Position numbers and translations under genes: made by a program. Shown here piece by piece: positions 8,711 to 18,141 of a DNA stretch of 64,000 bases; the first letter of the stretch is position 1; each line of letters starts with the position of its first letter. Under the pieces are notes generated by a model. It was not told where the DNA came from. It ran no database searches and worked only from the letters and a program-made list of their open reading frames with translations. Origin of the DNA: JAENVU01 sp963765075 (GTDB taxonomy: Bacteria; Actinomycetota; Acidimicrobiia; IMCC26256; JAENVU01); contig CAVXVA010000003.1 of the NCBI GenBank assembly GCA_963765075.1, positions 806,001 to 870,000 of the forward strand, given 5' to 3'.

Positions 8711-9888
8711 CAGCGGTCGATGTCCCCGAGAATGAAGTACAGACTGGCGAGGATGGTCACGACATCGGGAACGTAGGCGCCGCGCAGGAGCCACGGGAGG
8801 ATCGAGACGTTGGAGAACGACGCCGACCGGATCTTCACCCGGAACGGACCCGTCGCCCCCTTGGAGACGATGTAGTACCCCATCTGGCCGAGCGGGTTCT
8901 CGGTCTCGACCCAGACCTCGCCTTCGGGCACCTTGATGATGCGCGGCACCTTCGCCATGATGGGGCCTTCGGGGAGACCGTCGAGCAGTTGGATGACCAT
9001 CCGCACGGCTTCCCGGGTCTCCTGGAGGCGCACCCAGTACCGGGCGAACGAGTCGCCGTCGGCGTGGGTCCAGACTTTGAAGTCGAGTTCGGGATACGCG
9101 AGGTACGGCTTGCCGTCGCGCCGGAGGTCCCAGTCGACACCGGACGCTCGCAGGTTCGCGCCCGACACGCCGTAGGCCGCGCCCAGCTCACCGGGGATGA
9201 TGCCGATGCCGCGCGTTCGGGCCTCGAAGATCTCGTTGCCGACGAGCACGTCTTCGAAGTCGTCACAGCCACGGAGGATCTTGTCCATCGTGGAGCGACA
9301 CTCGGCGATCCAACCCCACGGCAGGTCGTCCTTGAGGCCGCCGATGCGGTTGAAGTTCGGGTGGAACCGGCCGCCGGTCGCCGACTCGATGAGGTTGAGC
9401 ACCAACTCACGGTCGCGGAAGCCCCAGAACGCGGGGGTGAGGGCACCGACCTGGAGACCCATCTCCCCGAGGAAGAGATAGATCGTCGCGATCCGGGAGA
9501 GCTCGGTGAGGATCGTGCGGATCCATTGCGCGCGCGGCGGCGCTTCGATGCCCATCAGCCGTTCGGCGCCGTCGACGAAGGGCACTTCGTTGGCGAAGCT
9601 CGACAGCCAGTCGATGCGGTTGATCAGCGTCGTGATCTGCGGATAGGTCCGGAACTCGCTCAGCTTCTCGTACCCGCGGTGCATGTAGCCGATGACCGGG
9701 TCGGCGGCGACCACGCGCTCACCGTCGAGGCGCACCACGAGTCGGAGCGTGCCGTGGGTGGCCGGGTGCTGCGGACCCATGTTCAGGATCATGTCGCCGG
9801 TGTCGAGTTCGACGTTGACCTGCGATCCAGCCAGGTTCGAATACAGCGCCGGGTCGACCTCGAACCCCGGGGTCTCGGTGGAGGTCAC
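8710..9888 (-). CDS. nuoD: NADH-quinone oxidoreductase subunit D (11-subunit operon copy)
   Basis: This 392-aa subunit, related to the [NiFe]-hydrogenase large subunit, shapes the quinone head-group site. It has the conserved loop MGPQHPATHGTLR with the quinone-binding histidine and IGYMHRGYEKL with the quinone-binding tyrosine. It is 67 residues shorter than the NuoD of the 14-subunit operon, because it lacks that copy's acidic N-terminal extension. The start is GTG 9888, overlapping the nuoC stop (GTGA). Confidence 0.97.
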   Translation of the reverse strand: MTSTETPGFEVDPALYSNLAGSQVNVELDTGDMILNMGPQHPATHGTLRLVVRLDGERVVAADPVIGYMHRGYEKLSEFRTYPQITTLINRIDWLSSFANEVPFVDGAERLMGIEAPPRAQWIRTILTELSRIATIYLFLGEMGLQVGALTPAFWGFRDRELVLNLIESATGGRFHPNFNRIGGLKDDLPWGWIAECRSTMDKILRGCDDFEDVLVGNEIFEARTRGIGIIPGELGAAYGVSGANLRASGVDWDLRRDGKPYLAYPELDFKVWTHADGDSFARYWVRLQETREAVRMVIQLLDGLPEGPIMAKVPRIIKVPEGEVWVETENPLGQMGYYIVSKGATGPFRVKIRSASFSNVSILPWLLRGAYVPDVVTILASLYFILGDIDR

Positions 9889-10520
9889 GACTCACCGCCT
9901 TCCGCGGTGTCATCGCCGGGCATCGGTTCGACGTCGACGAGCCCGGGCCAGGGCTTCACTTCCCGCGCGAGGAGCGCGAAATCCTTCCGCAACGGGTTCC
10001 CTTCGAACTCGGCGGGAAGGTAGAGCCGGCGAATCTTCGGGTGGCCGGGGAAGTCGATGCCGTACATCTCCCAGCACTCGCGCTCGTGCCAGTCGGCGCC
10101 CGGATAGATCGACACCCAGCTGTCGACGGCCGGCGCGGTTTCGGAGACATCGGTCTTGATCGTGACTCCCCAGTGACGGCTGGTGGACTGCACGTGCGCG
10201 AACACCTGGAACCGTCCCTCGGAGCCGGTCACGCCGAAGGTCATCGTGTCGGGTTGCACCGGCGCGGAGGTGTCGCCACCGTCGTCGCCGGCGGCCTTGG
10301 GTGCCGGCATCCAGTCGATCCCGGAGACGAAGGACAGGTAATCGCAGTCGAGGTCGGCGCGCGCGACCTCCGCCGAACGCTTCCACGCGTCGGGGGTGAC
10401 CCGAACCACCAGCGTGCCGAACGACTCCGCGTGGTCGACCACGCCGTCGCCGAGGGCCGCTTCGAAGCGTTCGAACAAAGCGGCGACCGCCGGGTCGATC
10501 TCGGGGGTCTCGTCGGCCAT
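9885..10520 (-). CDS. nuoC: NADH-quinone oxidoreductase subunit C (11-subunit operon copy)
   Basis: This is a 211-aa peripheral-arm subunit with the 30-kDa subunit signature (WHERECWEMYGIDFPGHPKIRRL) near residue 165. A short Gly/Asp/Ala-rich insert (AAGDDGGDTSAPVQ) lies in the middle and is absent from the other copy. The chosen ATG is at 10520. Upstream in-frame sequence overlaps nuoB and has no family similarity. NuoC and NuoD are separate proteins in both operons, not fused as in E. coli. Confidence 0.95.
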   Translation of the reverse strand: MADETPEIDPAVAALFERFEAALGDGVVDHAESFGTLVVRVTPDAWKRSAEVARADLDCDYLSFVSGIDWMPAPKAAGDDGGDTSAPVQPDTMTFGVTGSEGRFQVFAHVQSTSRHWGVTIKTDVSETAPAVDSWVSIYPGADWHERECWEMYGIDFPGHPKIRRLYLPAEFEGNPLRKDFALLAREVKPWPGLVDVEPMPGDDTAEGGES

Positions 10521-10525
10521 CGTGC

Positions 10526-11068
10526 TCAGACCCGCGCGGCCGTGTAGGCGTTGTCGACAACGATCGGCTCGCCCCGCCACCGCTGCGCGAGTTGGTCGTT
10601 GCCGAGACCTTCGTTCTGGATCCGCTCCTGCAGCATGACCACGGCTTCGAGGAGCGCCTCGGGCCGCGGTGGGCACCCGGGGATGTAGATGTCGACCGGG
10701 ATGACCTGATCGACGCCCTTGGTCACCGAGTAGGAGTCCCAGTAGGGACCGCCGCAGTTCGCGCACGAACCCATCGAGATCACGTACTTCGGGTCCGGCA
10801 TCTGCTCGTAGAGCCGTCGGATCGCCGGCGCCATTTTGTCGGTGACGGTGCCCGAGATGACGACGAGGTCGGCCTGGCGGGGTGAGGCCGGGAAGGGGAT
10901 GACCCCGAGGCGCATCATGTCGTAGCGGGGGCTCGCCAGTGCGGCCCCCATCTCGATCGCGCAACAGGCCAGCCCCCACTGGAACATCCAGAGGCTGTAC
11001 TTGCGGCTGTAATTCAGGAGCCAGGTCACCGGCTTGAGCGGCTTCTTCCCGAAGACACCCTTCTCCAC
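10526..11068 (-). CDS. nuoB: NADH-quinone oxidoreductase subunit B (11-subunit operon copy)
   Basis: This is a 180-aa subunit carrying cluster N2, the final electron donor to quinone. The four ligands are visible in WGLACCAIEM (tandem cysteines), GSCANCGG and IPGCPPRPE. The GTG start at 11068 shares one base with the nuoA stop codon TAG. The copy at 26600-27166 has GVCASSGG where this one has GSCANCGG, which tells the two apart. Confidence 0.97.
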   Translation of the reverse strand: MEKGVFGKKPLKPVTWLLNYSRKYSLWMFQWGLACCAIEMGAALASPRYDMMRLGVIPFPASPRQADLVVISGTVTDKMAPAIRRLYEQMPDPKYVISMGSCANCGGPYWDSYSVTKGVDQVIPVDIYIPGCPPRPEALLEAVVMLQERIQNEGLGNDQLAQRWRGEPIVVDNAYTAARV

Positions 11069-11430
11069 TAGGCCCACCGCAGCACTCCCTTTCGCCACGC
11101 GTAGACCAGGCCGAGCGTCAGAATCACGATGAACACGATCATCGAGATCAGCGCCTGGACGCCGAGCGTCTCGAGTCGCACCGCCCAGGGAAAGATGAAG
11201 ACGGCTTCGACGTCGAACATGACGAAGAGCAGCGCATAGACGTAGTACCGGACGTTGGACTGACCCCAACCGCCGACCGGGTCAGAACCCGCTTCGTAGG
11301 TGATGTACTTCTGGGGCTGGGGTCGGGTCGGGCGGATCAGCTTGCCCAGGCCCAGCATGCCGCCCACCATCGCCAGCCCCGCGCCGATCAGCACAGCGAC
11401 CGCGAGATACTCCCGGTAATAGTCAGTCAC
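11068..11430 (-). CDS. nuoA: NADH-quinone oxidoreductase subunit A (11-subunit operon copy)
   Basis: This is a 120-aa three-helix membrane subunit with the NuoA signature (KYITYEAGSDPVGG, FDVEAVFIFPWAV). It is the first gene of the operon that lacks nuoEFG. The GTG at 11430 is preceded by a GAGGGG ribosome binding site and, about 40 nt upstream, by a strong TATACT promoter box. It is about 40 residues shorter than the other NuoA. Confidence 0.96.
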   Translation of the reverse strand: MTDYYREYLAVAVLIGAGLAMVGGMLGLGKLIRPTRPQPQKYITYEAGSDPVGGWGQSNVRYYVYALLFVMFDVEAVFIFPWAVRLETLGVQALISMIVFIVILTLGLVYAWRKGVLRWA

Positions 11431-11468
11431 GCGTACGGCCCCTCAACCCAAACGCTGGAAACCGGGCG

Positions 11469-11499
11469 AGTATAGGTCTGGCCATTTCCGTAGCCTCAA
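11469..11499 (-). promoter_or_regulatory. Candidate promoter of the 11-subunit nuo operon
   Basis: On the minus strand a TATACT -10 box (11469-11474) has a TTGAGG -35-like box (11494-11499) at a 19-nt spacing, which is longer than the ideal 17. The predicted start lies about 30 nt before the nuoA GTG at 11430. It indicates this operon can be transcribed independently of the 14-subunit operon located upstream. Confidence 0.5.
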
Positions 11500-11526
11500 A
11501 CCGTGGCGGCACCTATTTCCGCCGGC

Positions 11527-12075
11527 TCAGACCTTCCGGATCGAGTCGCCGCGGGTGATCACTCCCGGGCTCACCACCGAGGCGTTGATCCCGCGGGCCC
11601 GGACCTCGCGGCCGCCATCGGAGTTCACGAACTTCCGAGCGCCTTCGCCGAACCGCTGGCTGAACTGCGCACAGCCCGTGTGGGGTTGGGCGGTGACCTC
11701 GATCACCGCGGATCCGATCGCCAATCGGGTGCCGGCGGGAAGATTGGTCTCGCTCAGATCCAGATCGACGTACAGCTGATCGCCGGCGAGCGGCCAACGA
11801 TCGGCGGCTCGGGCAATGGCGCGAATCGCCCGAGAATTCATGATGTTGAGCTGCATCTCGGGGTGCGGCCCACCGTCGACGGATCGCCGAGACGGCCGCT
11901 GGTTCCATGTATCACCGACCAGACCCTCCGCCCGGTCCAGTTCGCCCGAATCCAGCACTTCGCGTGCACCAATCTCGGGTCGGCGGACTATCAGGTCGAG
12001 TGATCCTTCATCGGCGGGAGATCGGCGGATGTCGTCGAGCGCCGCGAGAAGTTCTTCCAGGGTGGCGTGATCCAT
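11527..12075 (-). CDS. MOSC domain-containing protein
   Basis: This is a 182-aa protein with the MOSC (molybdenum cofactor sulfurase C-terminal) fold. Visible signatures are GLVGDTWNQR, HPEMQLNIMNSRAI, QPHTGCAQFSQRFG with the conserved cysteine, and RGINASVVSPGVITRGDSIRKV. MOSC proteins bind molybdenum cofactor or handle sulfur, and the substrate here is unknown. It sits alone between the two nuo operons on the same strand. The MoaD-like gene at 61660 is the only other possible Mo-cofactor link in the window. Confidence 0.85.
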   Translation of the reverse strand: MDHATLEELLAALDDIRRSPADEGSLDLIVRRPEIGAREVLDSGELDRAEGLVGDTWNQRPSRRSVDGGPHPEMQLNIMNSRAIRAIARAADRWPLAGDQLYVDLDLSETNLPAGTRLAIGSAVIEVTAQPHTGCAQFSQRFGEGARKFVNSDGGREVRARGINASVVSPGVITRGDSIRKV

Positions 12076-12173
12076 TTTCGCAGTCTGACGCAGCGCCGGT
12101 CCGATCCCAGTGATTTCCCGACGAGGTCGAGCACGGCCACGTCAGGCGGTCAGCGGTCAGCCAGTCGGGGGGA

Positions 12174-13667
12174 TCACAACAAGAAGGTGGCGTCGTGAGC
12201 GAAGTCGAGGAGAACGCTGGGCAGGAAGCCGACCCAGATCGTCACGGCGACGCACACGGCCAACACCATCGCCACCGCGAGCCCCACCGGCGTGGAATCT
12301 GCTTCGGTCTCGGGCACGGTCTCACCCTCGTCTTCGGCCGCGTACATGGTGAGGATGACCTTGAGGTAGAAGAACGCCGCGATCACCGACGAGACCACAC
12401 CCACGATGAGCAGTGCATACGAGTGCGCCTGGGCGGCAGCTTCGAACACGCCCAACTTGGCGATGAACCCTGCGGTCGGCGGGATCCCGGCCTGGGCGAG
12501 GAGCAGAAAAGCCAACCCGGCGGCCAGGACCGGGCGGCGGCGGCCCAGTGATCGCAGATCGGCGATGTCGTGGAGATCGTCTCGACCACCGAGGGCGATC
12601 ACCACCGCGAACGTACCGATCGTCATGAAGGCGTAGACGAAGAGGTACACAAGTGCGGATCGCAGGCCCGCACCACTGGCGGCCTGGACTCCGATGAGGA
12701 TGTAACCGGCGTGCGCGACCGACGAGTAGGCCAGGAGTCGTTTGAGATCGGTCTGGAGCAGTGCCCCGATGCTGCCGCCGAGCATGGTCAGGACCGCCAA
12801 CACGAAGACCAACTGACGCCAGTCGGCGGTGTAGGCGGGCAGCGCGGTGTAGAGCACCCGCAGGAGGGCGGCGAACCCCGCGACCTTCGTGGCCGAGGCC
12901 ATGAACGCGGTGACCGGGCTCGGCGCGCCTTCGTACACGTCGGGCGTCCACATGTGGAACGGGACCGCCCCGACCTTGAACGCCAAGCCGACGAGCAGCA
13001 GCACGAGCCCCGCGAGCAGTGTCCCCTCGTCGACCAGCAGCCGTGTCGCCAAGAAGGACTGGATTCCCTCGAACGATGTCGTACCCGTCGCTCCGTAGGT
13101 GAGGGCGATGCCGTACAGGAAGACCGCCGATGAGAACGCGCCCAACACGAAGTACTTGATGCCGGCCTCGAGCGAACGGGCCCGACGCCGGTCGAAGGCG
13201 GCGAGCACGTAGAGCGGAATCGACAGGACTTCGAGGGCCACGAACACCACAATCAGGTCGTTGGCGCCCGCCATCATCAGCATGCCCGCGGTGGAGATCA
13301 GGAGCAGCACGACGTATTCGGGTCGCGACTCGATCTTGCGTTCGACGAGGTAGTCCGCCGACAAGCCCAGGACGAGCACCGCGGCGATCACCACGATCAG
13401 ACCGACGAAGACCGAGAAGCCGTCGAGCGCCACCATGTGGGCCATCGCGTCGGCCGGGCCGTCGTCGATGACCGCGCTCCACTGTCGGGCGAGGAAGTAG
13501 GCGGTCAGGCCCAGCCCGACGACCGCGATGAACAACGCCGGTTCGTAGGTCCGCACTCGGCCGCGAGCGATCGAGATGAACAGGATGATCACGATCGCGG
13601 TAGCGAACAGCGCAACGACGGGGGCGATCGAGATCCAGTCGACGCGAGGGATGGCGGCGGCGATCAT
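12174..13667 (-). CDS. nuoN: NADH-quinone oxidoreductase subunit N (14-subunit operon copy)
   Basis: This is a 497-aa antiporter-like subunit. Diagnostic segments include AFDRRRARSLEAGIKYFVLGAFS around the conserved lysine and KVGAVPFHMWTPDVYEGAPSP. It is the last gene of the 14-subunit operon. I chose the ATG at 13667, which overlaps the nuoM stop (ATGA); a TTG two codons upstream is less likely. The 98 nt downstream hold a GGTCAGC direct repeat but no clear terminator. Confidence 0.97.
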   Translation of the reverse strand: MIAAAIPRVDWISIAPVVALFATAIVIILFISIARGRVRTYEPALFIAVVGLGLTAYFLARQWSAVIDDGPADAMAHMVALDGFSVFVGLIVVIAAVLVLGLSADYLVERKIESRPEYVVLLLISTAGMLMMAGANDLIVVFVALEVLSIPLYVLAAFDRRRARSLEAGIKYFVLGAFSSAVFLYGIALTYGATGTTSFEGIQSFLATRLLVDEGTLLAGLVLLLVGLAFKVGAVPFHMWTPDVYEGAPSPVTAFMASATKVAGFAALLRVLYTALPAYTADWRQLVFVLAVLTMLGGSIGALLQTDLKRLLAYSSVAHAGYILIGVQAASGAGLRSALVYLFVYAFMTIGTFAVVIALGGRDDLHDIADLRSLGRRRPVLAAGLAFLLLAQAGIPPTAGFIAKLGVFEAAAQAHSYALLIVGVVSSVIAAFFYLKVILTMYAAEDEGETVPETEADSTPVGLAVAMVLAVCVAVTIWVGFLPSVLLDFAHDATFLL

Positions 13668-15208
13668 CGGCAACCCTTTGCGTCACTCGCGTGCAGTCGA
13701 TCGAACGCGACGCCGGCCTTGCTCTCGAAGTTGACGATGGTGCAGCGGACCGTCGGCTCGATCCGGTCGAGGACCGGCTTCGGGTACAGCCCGATGAAGA
13801 GCGACAGTGCCAGCAAGGGAACGACGACGAGCATTTCCCGGCCGGTGATGTCGGCCATGGTGGCGTTGTCGCCTTCGGGAACGCCCGTGAAGACCCGTTG
13901 GAACATCCAGAGCATGTAGATCGCGCCGAGAATCACGCCGGCCGTGGCGACGACCGCCCACCAGCGGTGCGCCGCGAAGGTCCCCAACAACGAGAGGAAC
14001 TCGCCGACGAACCCGGAGAAGGCGGGAAGCCCGATGCCGGCGAAGGTGGCGATCAGGAACAACGCGCTGAGCTTCGGTGCCGACTTCCAGATACCCCCGA
14101 ACGAATCGATCTGGCGGGTATGGCGACGTTCGTAGAGCATGCCGATGAGGAAGAAGAGCGCGCCCGTGGTGAGCGGGTGGCTCACCATCGTGAACGACGC
14201 GCCGACGAGCCCGAGGAGCGTCAACGAGAACATTCCGAGCACGATGAAGCCCATGTGGGCAACCGACGAGTAGGCGATGACGCGCTTGGCGTCCTTCTGC
14301 ATCGCCGCGACGATCGAGCCGTAGATGATGCCGATGACCGCGAGCGTCAGGAACAGCGGCGCGAAGTACACGGACGCACGCGGGAACAGACCGAACGCGA
14401 ACCGCAGCACGCCATACGCACCAAGCTTGAGGATCACACCGGCCAGCACCACCGAGCCGGCGGTCGGGGCTTCGGTGTGCACATCGGGCAGCCACGTGTG
14501 GAACGGAAACAGCGGGATCTTGATGGCAAAGGCAACCATGAACCCGAGGAACAGCCAGCGTTCGGTCGACTCCGACATGCCGCCCGTCGCCCAGGCCGCG
14601 AGCGTCTGGTAGTCGAAGGTCAGGGTGCCGGTCGCCGACTGGTGCAGGAATCCCAGCGTGAGGATGGCGGCAAACAGGAACGCCGACCCCGAGGCCGTGT
14701 ACAAGAAGAACTTCGTGGCCGCGTACTTGCGATTCGCGCTGCCCCAGCCCGCGATCAAGAAGTACATCGGGACGAGCATGACTTCCCAGAACACGAAGAA
14801 CTCGATGAGATCCAGGGACAGGAAAATCCCGAGGATCGCGCCCTCGAGGAGCAAGAACCAGAAGACGTAGGCCTTCACCCGAACATCGACCTTGGCGGCG
14901 CCGAGCAGCCCGAGCGGGAACAACACCGCGGTCGCCACCACCATGAACAGGCTGAACCCGTCGACACCGAGCGAGTAGTTGACGCCGAGCGCGGTGAACC
15001 AGTGATTCAGCTCCACGTACTGGAATCCGCCGTGGCCGGTCTGGAAATCCCAGAGCATCAGACCGACGAAGCCGAGGGTGGCCATCGACATCATGTACCC
15101 GATGGCGCGAGCCAGTTCGGGCCGGCGCGCCGGCGTGAGCAGGATCAAGAGCGCACCCAGCATCGGGGTGAACACGATCGCCGTGAGAACCGGGTACCCG
15201 CGCAGCAT
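13664..15208 (-). CDS. nuoM: NADH-quinone oxidoreductase subunit M (14-subunit operon copy)
   Basis: This is a 514-aa proton-pumping membrane subunit with LGVDGFSLFMVV, the WGSANRKYAATKFFLYT lysine segment and PLFPFHTWLPDVHTEAPT. Translation begins at ATG 15208, overlapping the nuoL stop by one base. A much longer open reading frame continues upstream within nuoL and is an artefact of high G+C. It differs from the other NuoM over its whole length, so the two operons are not a recent duplication. Confidence 0.97.
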   Translation of the reverse strand: MLRGYPVLTAIVFTPMLGALLILLTPARRPELARAIGYMMSMATLGFVGLMLWDFQTGHGGFQYVELNHWFTALGVNYSLGVDGFSLFMVVATAVLFPLGLLGAAKVDVRVKAYVFWFLLLEGAILGIFLSLDLIEFFVFWEVMLVPMYFLIAGWGSANRKYAATKFFLYTASGSAFLFAAILTLGFLHQSATGTLTFDYQTLAAWATGGMSESTERWLFLGFMVAFAIKIPLFPFHTWLPDVHTEAPTAGSVVLAGVILKLGAYGVLRFAFGLFPRASVYFAPLFLTLAVIGIIYGSIVAAMQKDAKRVIAYSSVAHMGFIVLGMFSLTLLGLVGASFTMVSHPLTTGALFFLIGMLYERRHTRQIDSFGGIWKSAPKLSALFLIATFAGIGLPAFSGFVGEFLSLLGTFAAHRWWAVVATAGVILGAIYMLWMFQRVFTGVPEGDNATMADITGREMLVVVPLLALSLFIGLYPKPVLDRIEPTVRCTIVNFESKAGVAFDRLHASDAKGCR

Positions 15209-17259
15209 CAGCCGATCCCCGCTCGCCAGAGTGCCCAGACCAGTAGCGCCACCATGCCGAGCACGATGCCGAGCGCGTACTGGCGCACCAGCCCGGTCTG
15301 TACCTTGCGCATCCCGGCACCCGCCGCGCCGAACACCTTCGCCACGCCGTTGACTCCGCCGTCGATGACCTGCTGGTCGAAGACATCGGCGACCCACTGC
15401 GCGCCCCGCCGGATCGGCCCACCGACGAGTGCGGCGATCCCTTCGTCGTAATACCAGGCGTGGCCGAACAGCCTGCCGGCGGCACCGAGTTTGCGGTCGA
15501 CCGGATCGTCACCCGGATCGTCGAGCCCACGGCGGTACCAGCGCAACGCGATCACAATGCCGGTCACGCCGATGGCCACGGCCAGCATCGACAGGCCGAG
15601 TCCGGACAGGAACGAGGTCGGCTTCGCGGCCTCGGCACCCTCGAAGGTCGGCTCGAGCCACTCCGACAAGAACTCGAGCCCGTGGAACGGCAGTTCGAGG
15701 ACGCCCGCGATCATCGCCAACCCGGCCAGCACGATCACCGGCAGGATCATCGTCGGGGTGCCTTCGTGGGGCTCATGGGTCATGTGGGCCGGTGCGACCG
15801 GCATGCCGTAATCGACGGTCGGCGACGCGGTGATGTCGTGCTCGGCATGACCATGATCGGTCACGGTCGTCGCATCGTCGCCCTCGGCCTGATCCGCGCC
15901 GACGAGCGCGTCGGCTCGGAACCGTTCGTTCCCGGCAAACACCAACAGCGTCTCCCGAGTCATGTAGAAGCCGGTGAGCAACGCCGCGAGCAGACCGATC
16001 GCCCACACCACGTAGCTGTGGTCGTAGAACGCGGCCGCCAAGACGCCGTCCTTGGCCCAGAAGCCCGAGAACGGGGGCAGCCCGACGATGGTGAGCCAGG
16101 CGATGCCGAAACCGGCCGCAGTGAAGGGCATGTACTTGCGCAGGCCACCCATTCGCCGGACGTCCTGGGTCTCCTCGGTACCGTGGATCACGGTCCCCGA
16201 TCCGAGGAACAGCGCCGCCTTGTAGAACGCGTGGGCCAACACGAAGAACACGGCGATGGCGTAGGCGCCGACACCGGCAGCCAAGAACATGTATCCGAGT
16301 TGACTCACGGTGCTGTAGGCCAGCACCCGTTTGATGTCGGGCTGGACCAATGCGACGGTTCCCGCAATCAACGCCGTGAGCGCGCCGACCAACGCGACGA
16401 CATCCATCGCGACGCCACTGCGCTCGAAGAACGGGTGCGCCCGGCACACCAAGTACACCCCCGCCGTCACCATGGTCGCGGCATGAATCAGGGCGGAGAC
16501 GGGCGTCGGGCCTTCCATCGCGTCGGGCAACCAGATGTGCAGACCGATCTGGGCGCTCTTGCCCACACACGCGACGAACAACAACAACGCGATCGCCGTC
16601 GCGGTCGACTTCGACAGCGTCCCCGCGCCTTCGGCCATGGCGGAGTAATCAAGGCTGCCGAGCGCGCCGACGATGAAGAACATCGCGACCATGAACCCGA
16701 AGTCGCCGACTCGGTTGGTCACGAACGCCTTGACCGATGCGCTCGAGGCGCGCGTCCGCTCGAACCAGAACCCGATGAGCAGGTACGAGCAGAGGCCGAC
16801 ACCCTCCCAGCCGAGGAAGGTGAGCAAGAAGCTGCTGCCGAGCACCAGCACGAGCATCGCGGTCGCGAACAGGTTGAAGTACGCGAAGAAGCGGGAGTAG
16901 CGCTCGTCGCCGTGCATGTATCCGATCGCGTACAGGTGGATCAACGATCCGACGCCGGTGACCAACAGGATCCAGGTGATGGAGAGCGGATCAGCGAGGA
17001 AGCCGATGTCGACGTGGAACGTGCCGGCACCCATCCAGGTGAACGCGGTGCTCACGTGCGCACGCTCGGCAGCCGGCAGCGACAGCATCGCGATCAGCAT
17101 CACGAGCGACCACACGAAGGCCAGGGCCATCGCGCCGGTCGCAAGCCAGCCGGCCTTCGGATCACCGATGCGCTTGCCCACGAGCAATAGCACCACCGCG
17201 CCGGTCAACGGCAGCAGTGGCACCAGCCACACCAAGTCGAGGAGATCTCGGGAGTTCAC
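15208..17259 (-). CDS. nuoL: NADH-quinone oxidoreductase subunit L (14-subunit operon copy)
   Basis: This is a 683-aa distal antiporter-like subunit with GWEGVGLCSYLLIGFWFER, HIWLPDAMEGPTPVSALIHAA in part, and the long C-terminal lateral-helix region. A loop near residues 500-540 is acidic and His-rich (DDATTVTDHGHAEHDITA), which the other copy lacks. The GTG at 17259 (VNSRDLLDLVWLVPLLPL) is chosen because the membrane-inserted N-terminus begins there. Confidence 0.96.
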   Translation of the reverse strand: MNSRDLLDLVWLVPLLPLTGAVVLLLVGKRIGDPKAGWLATGAMALAFVWSLVMLIAMLSLPAAERAHVSTAFTWMGAGTFHVDIGFLADPLSITWILLVTGVGSLIHLYAIGYMHGDERYSRFFAYFNLFATAMLVLVLGSSFLLTFLGWEGVGLCSYLLIGFWFERTRASSASVKAFVTNRVGDFGFMVAMFFIVGALGSLDYSAMAEGAGTLSKSTATAIALLLFVACVGKSAQIGLHIWLPDAMEGPTPVSALIHAATMVTAGVYLVCRAHPFFERSGVAMDVVALVGALTALIAGTVALVQPDIKRVLAYSTVSQLGYMFLAAGVGAYAIAVFFVLAHAFYKAALFLGSGTVIHGTEETQDVRRMGGLRKYMPFTAAGFGIAWLTIVGLPPFSGFWAKDGVLAAAFYDHSYVVWAIGLLAALLTGFYMTRETLLVFAGNERFRADALVGADQAEGDDATTVTDHGHAEHDITASPTVDYGMPVAPAHMTHEPHEGTPTMILPVIVLAGLAMIAGVLELPFHGLEFLSEWLEPTFEGAEAAKPTSFLSGLGLSMLAVAIGVTGIVIALRWYRRGLDDPGDDPVDRKLGAAGRLFGHAWYYDEGIAALVGGPIRRGAQWVADVFDQQVIDGGVNGVAKVFGAAGAGMRKVQTGLVRQYALGIVLGMVALLVWALWRAGIG

Positions 17260-17269
17260 GAAGCGGCGC

Positions 17270-17590
17270 CTATCCCTGCAACAGATCGATGTCGTCGGCG
17301 GTCGCGCCATTACGGCGGCGTCGGAAAATGGCCACGATGATCGCGAGCCCAACGGCCACCTCAGCCGCCGCGACCACCAACACGAAGAACACGATCGCCT
17401 GGCCGCTGATGTCGTTGAGCGCCCGCGAGAACGCCACGAACGTGACATTCACCGCGTTGAGCATGAGCTCCACACACATGAACATGACCAGGACGTTCCG
17501 GCGGACCAAGAGTCCGACCGCGCCGATACAGAACAAGATCGCGGCGAAGGTCAGGTAGTACCCCTCGCTGAGGTGGGCGGCCGCGATCAC
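17270..17590 (-). CDS. nuoK: NADH-quinone oxidoreductase subunit K (14-subunit operon copy)
   Basis: This is a 106-aa three-helix subunit with the conserved membrane glutamates in MFMCVELMLNAVNVTFVAFS and AAAEVAVGLAIIVAIF. The GTG at 17590 overlaps the nuoJ stop (GTGA). It ends with a short Arg-rich and acidic tail (RRRRNGATADDIDLLQG). Confidence 0.97.
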   Translation of the reverse strand: MIAAAHLSEGYYLTFAAILFCIGAVGLLVRRNVLVMFMCVELMLNAVNVTFVAFSRALNDISGQAIVFFVLVVAAAEVAVGLAIIVAIFRRRRNGATADDIDLLQG

Positions 17591-18141
17591 GCGTCGTCCT
17601 CCTCGAGTGCTTGGAGCTCTTCGTCGGCCGGAAGGTGCGACCGGCGGGCAAGCACCACGCCGCCGATCACCGCGACCACGAGCAGCGCCGCCGTGAGTTC
17701 GAACGGCCACAGGAACGAGGTGAACAAGCTGTCGGCGACGGCCTTGATGTTGTTGCTGCCCCTCGGGAGCAGCACCCCACGGCTCGCGAGTTCGCCGGTG
17801 GCCCACCGCTGACTGCCGAGGGCCACGAGCGCCACCACCGAGATCACCCCGGCGCCGATCGCGATCGGTCGCTGCGAGCGGACCGGATCGCGCAGCGACT
17901 CACTGCGATCGACCCCCAACAACATGATGACGAAGAGGAACAGCACCACGATCGCCCCGGCGTACACGATCACCTGGACCGCCGCGAGCAGCTGGGCATC
18001 CTGGATGAGGAACAGCACGGCGATTGAGATCAGGACACCGACGAGACACAGCGCCGAGTGCACCGGGTTGGCCATCAGGACCACGCCCAACGCGCCGGCG
18101 AGCGCCAGCCCGGCGAAGATGAAGAAGAGAACCGCCTCCAT
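17587..18141 (-). CDS. nuoJ: NADH-quinone oxidoreductase subunit J (14-subunit operon copy)
   Basis: This is a 184-aa membrane subunit with MANPVHSALCLVGVLISIA and VQVIVYAGAIVVLFLFVIML. ATG 18141 is preferred over the TTG one codon earlier. It shares one base with the stop of a 30-codon ORF that separates nuoI from nuoJ. The C-terminal tail is acidic (ADEELQALEEDDA). Confidence 0.96.
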   Translation of the reverse strand: MEAVLFFIFAGLALAGALGVVLMANPVHSALCLVGVLISIAVLFLIQDAQLLAAVQVIVYAGAIVVLFLFVIMLLGVDRSESLRDPVRSQRPIAIGAGVISVVALVALGSQRWATGELASRGVLLPRGSNNIKAVADSLFTSFLWPFELTAALLVVAVIGGVVLARRSHLPADEELQALEEDDA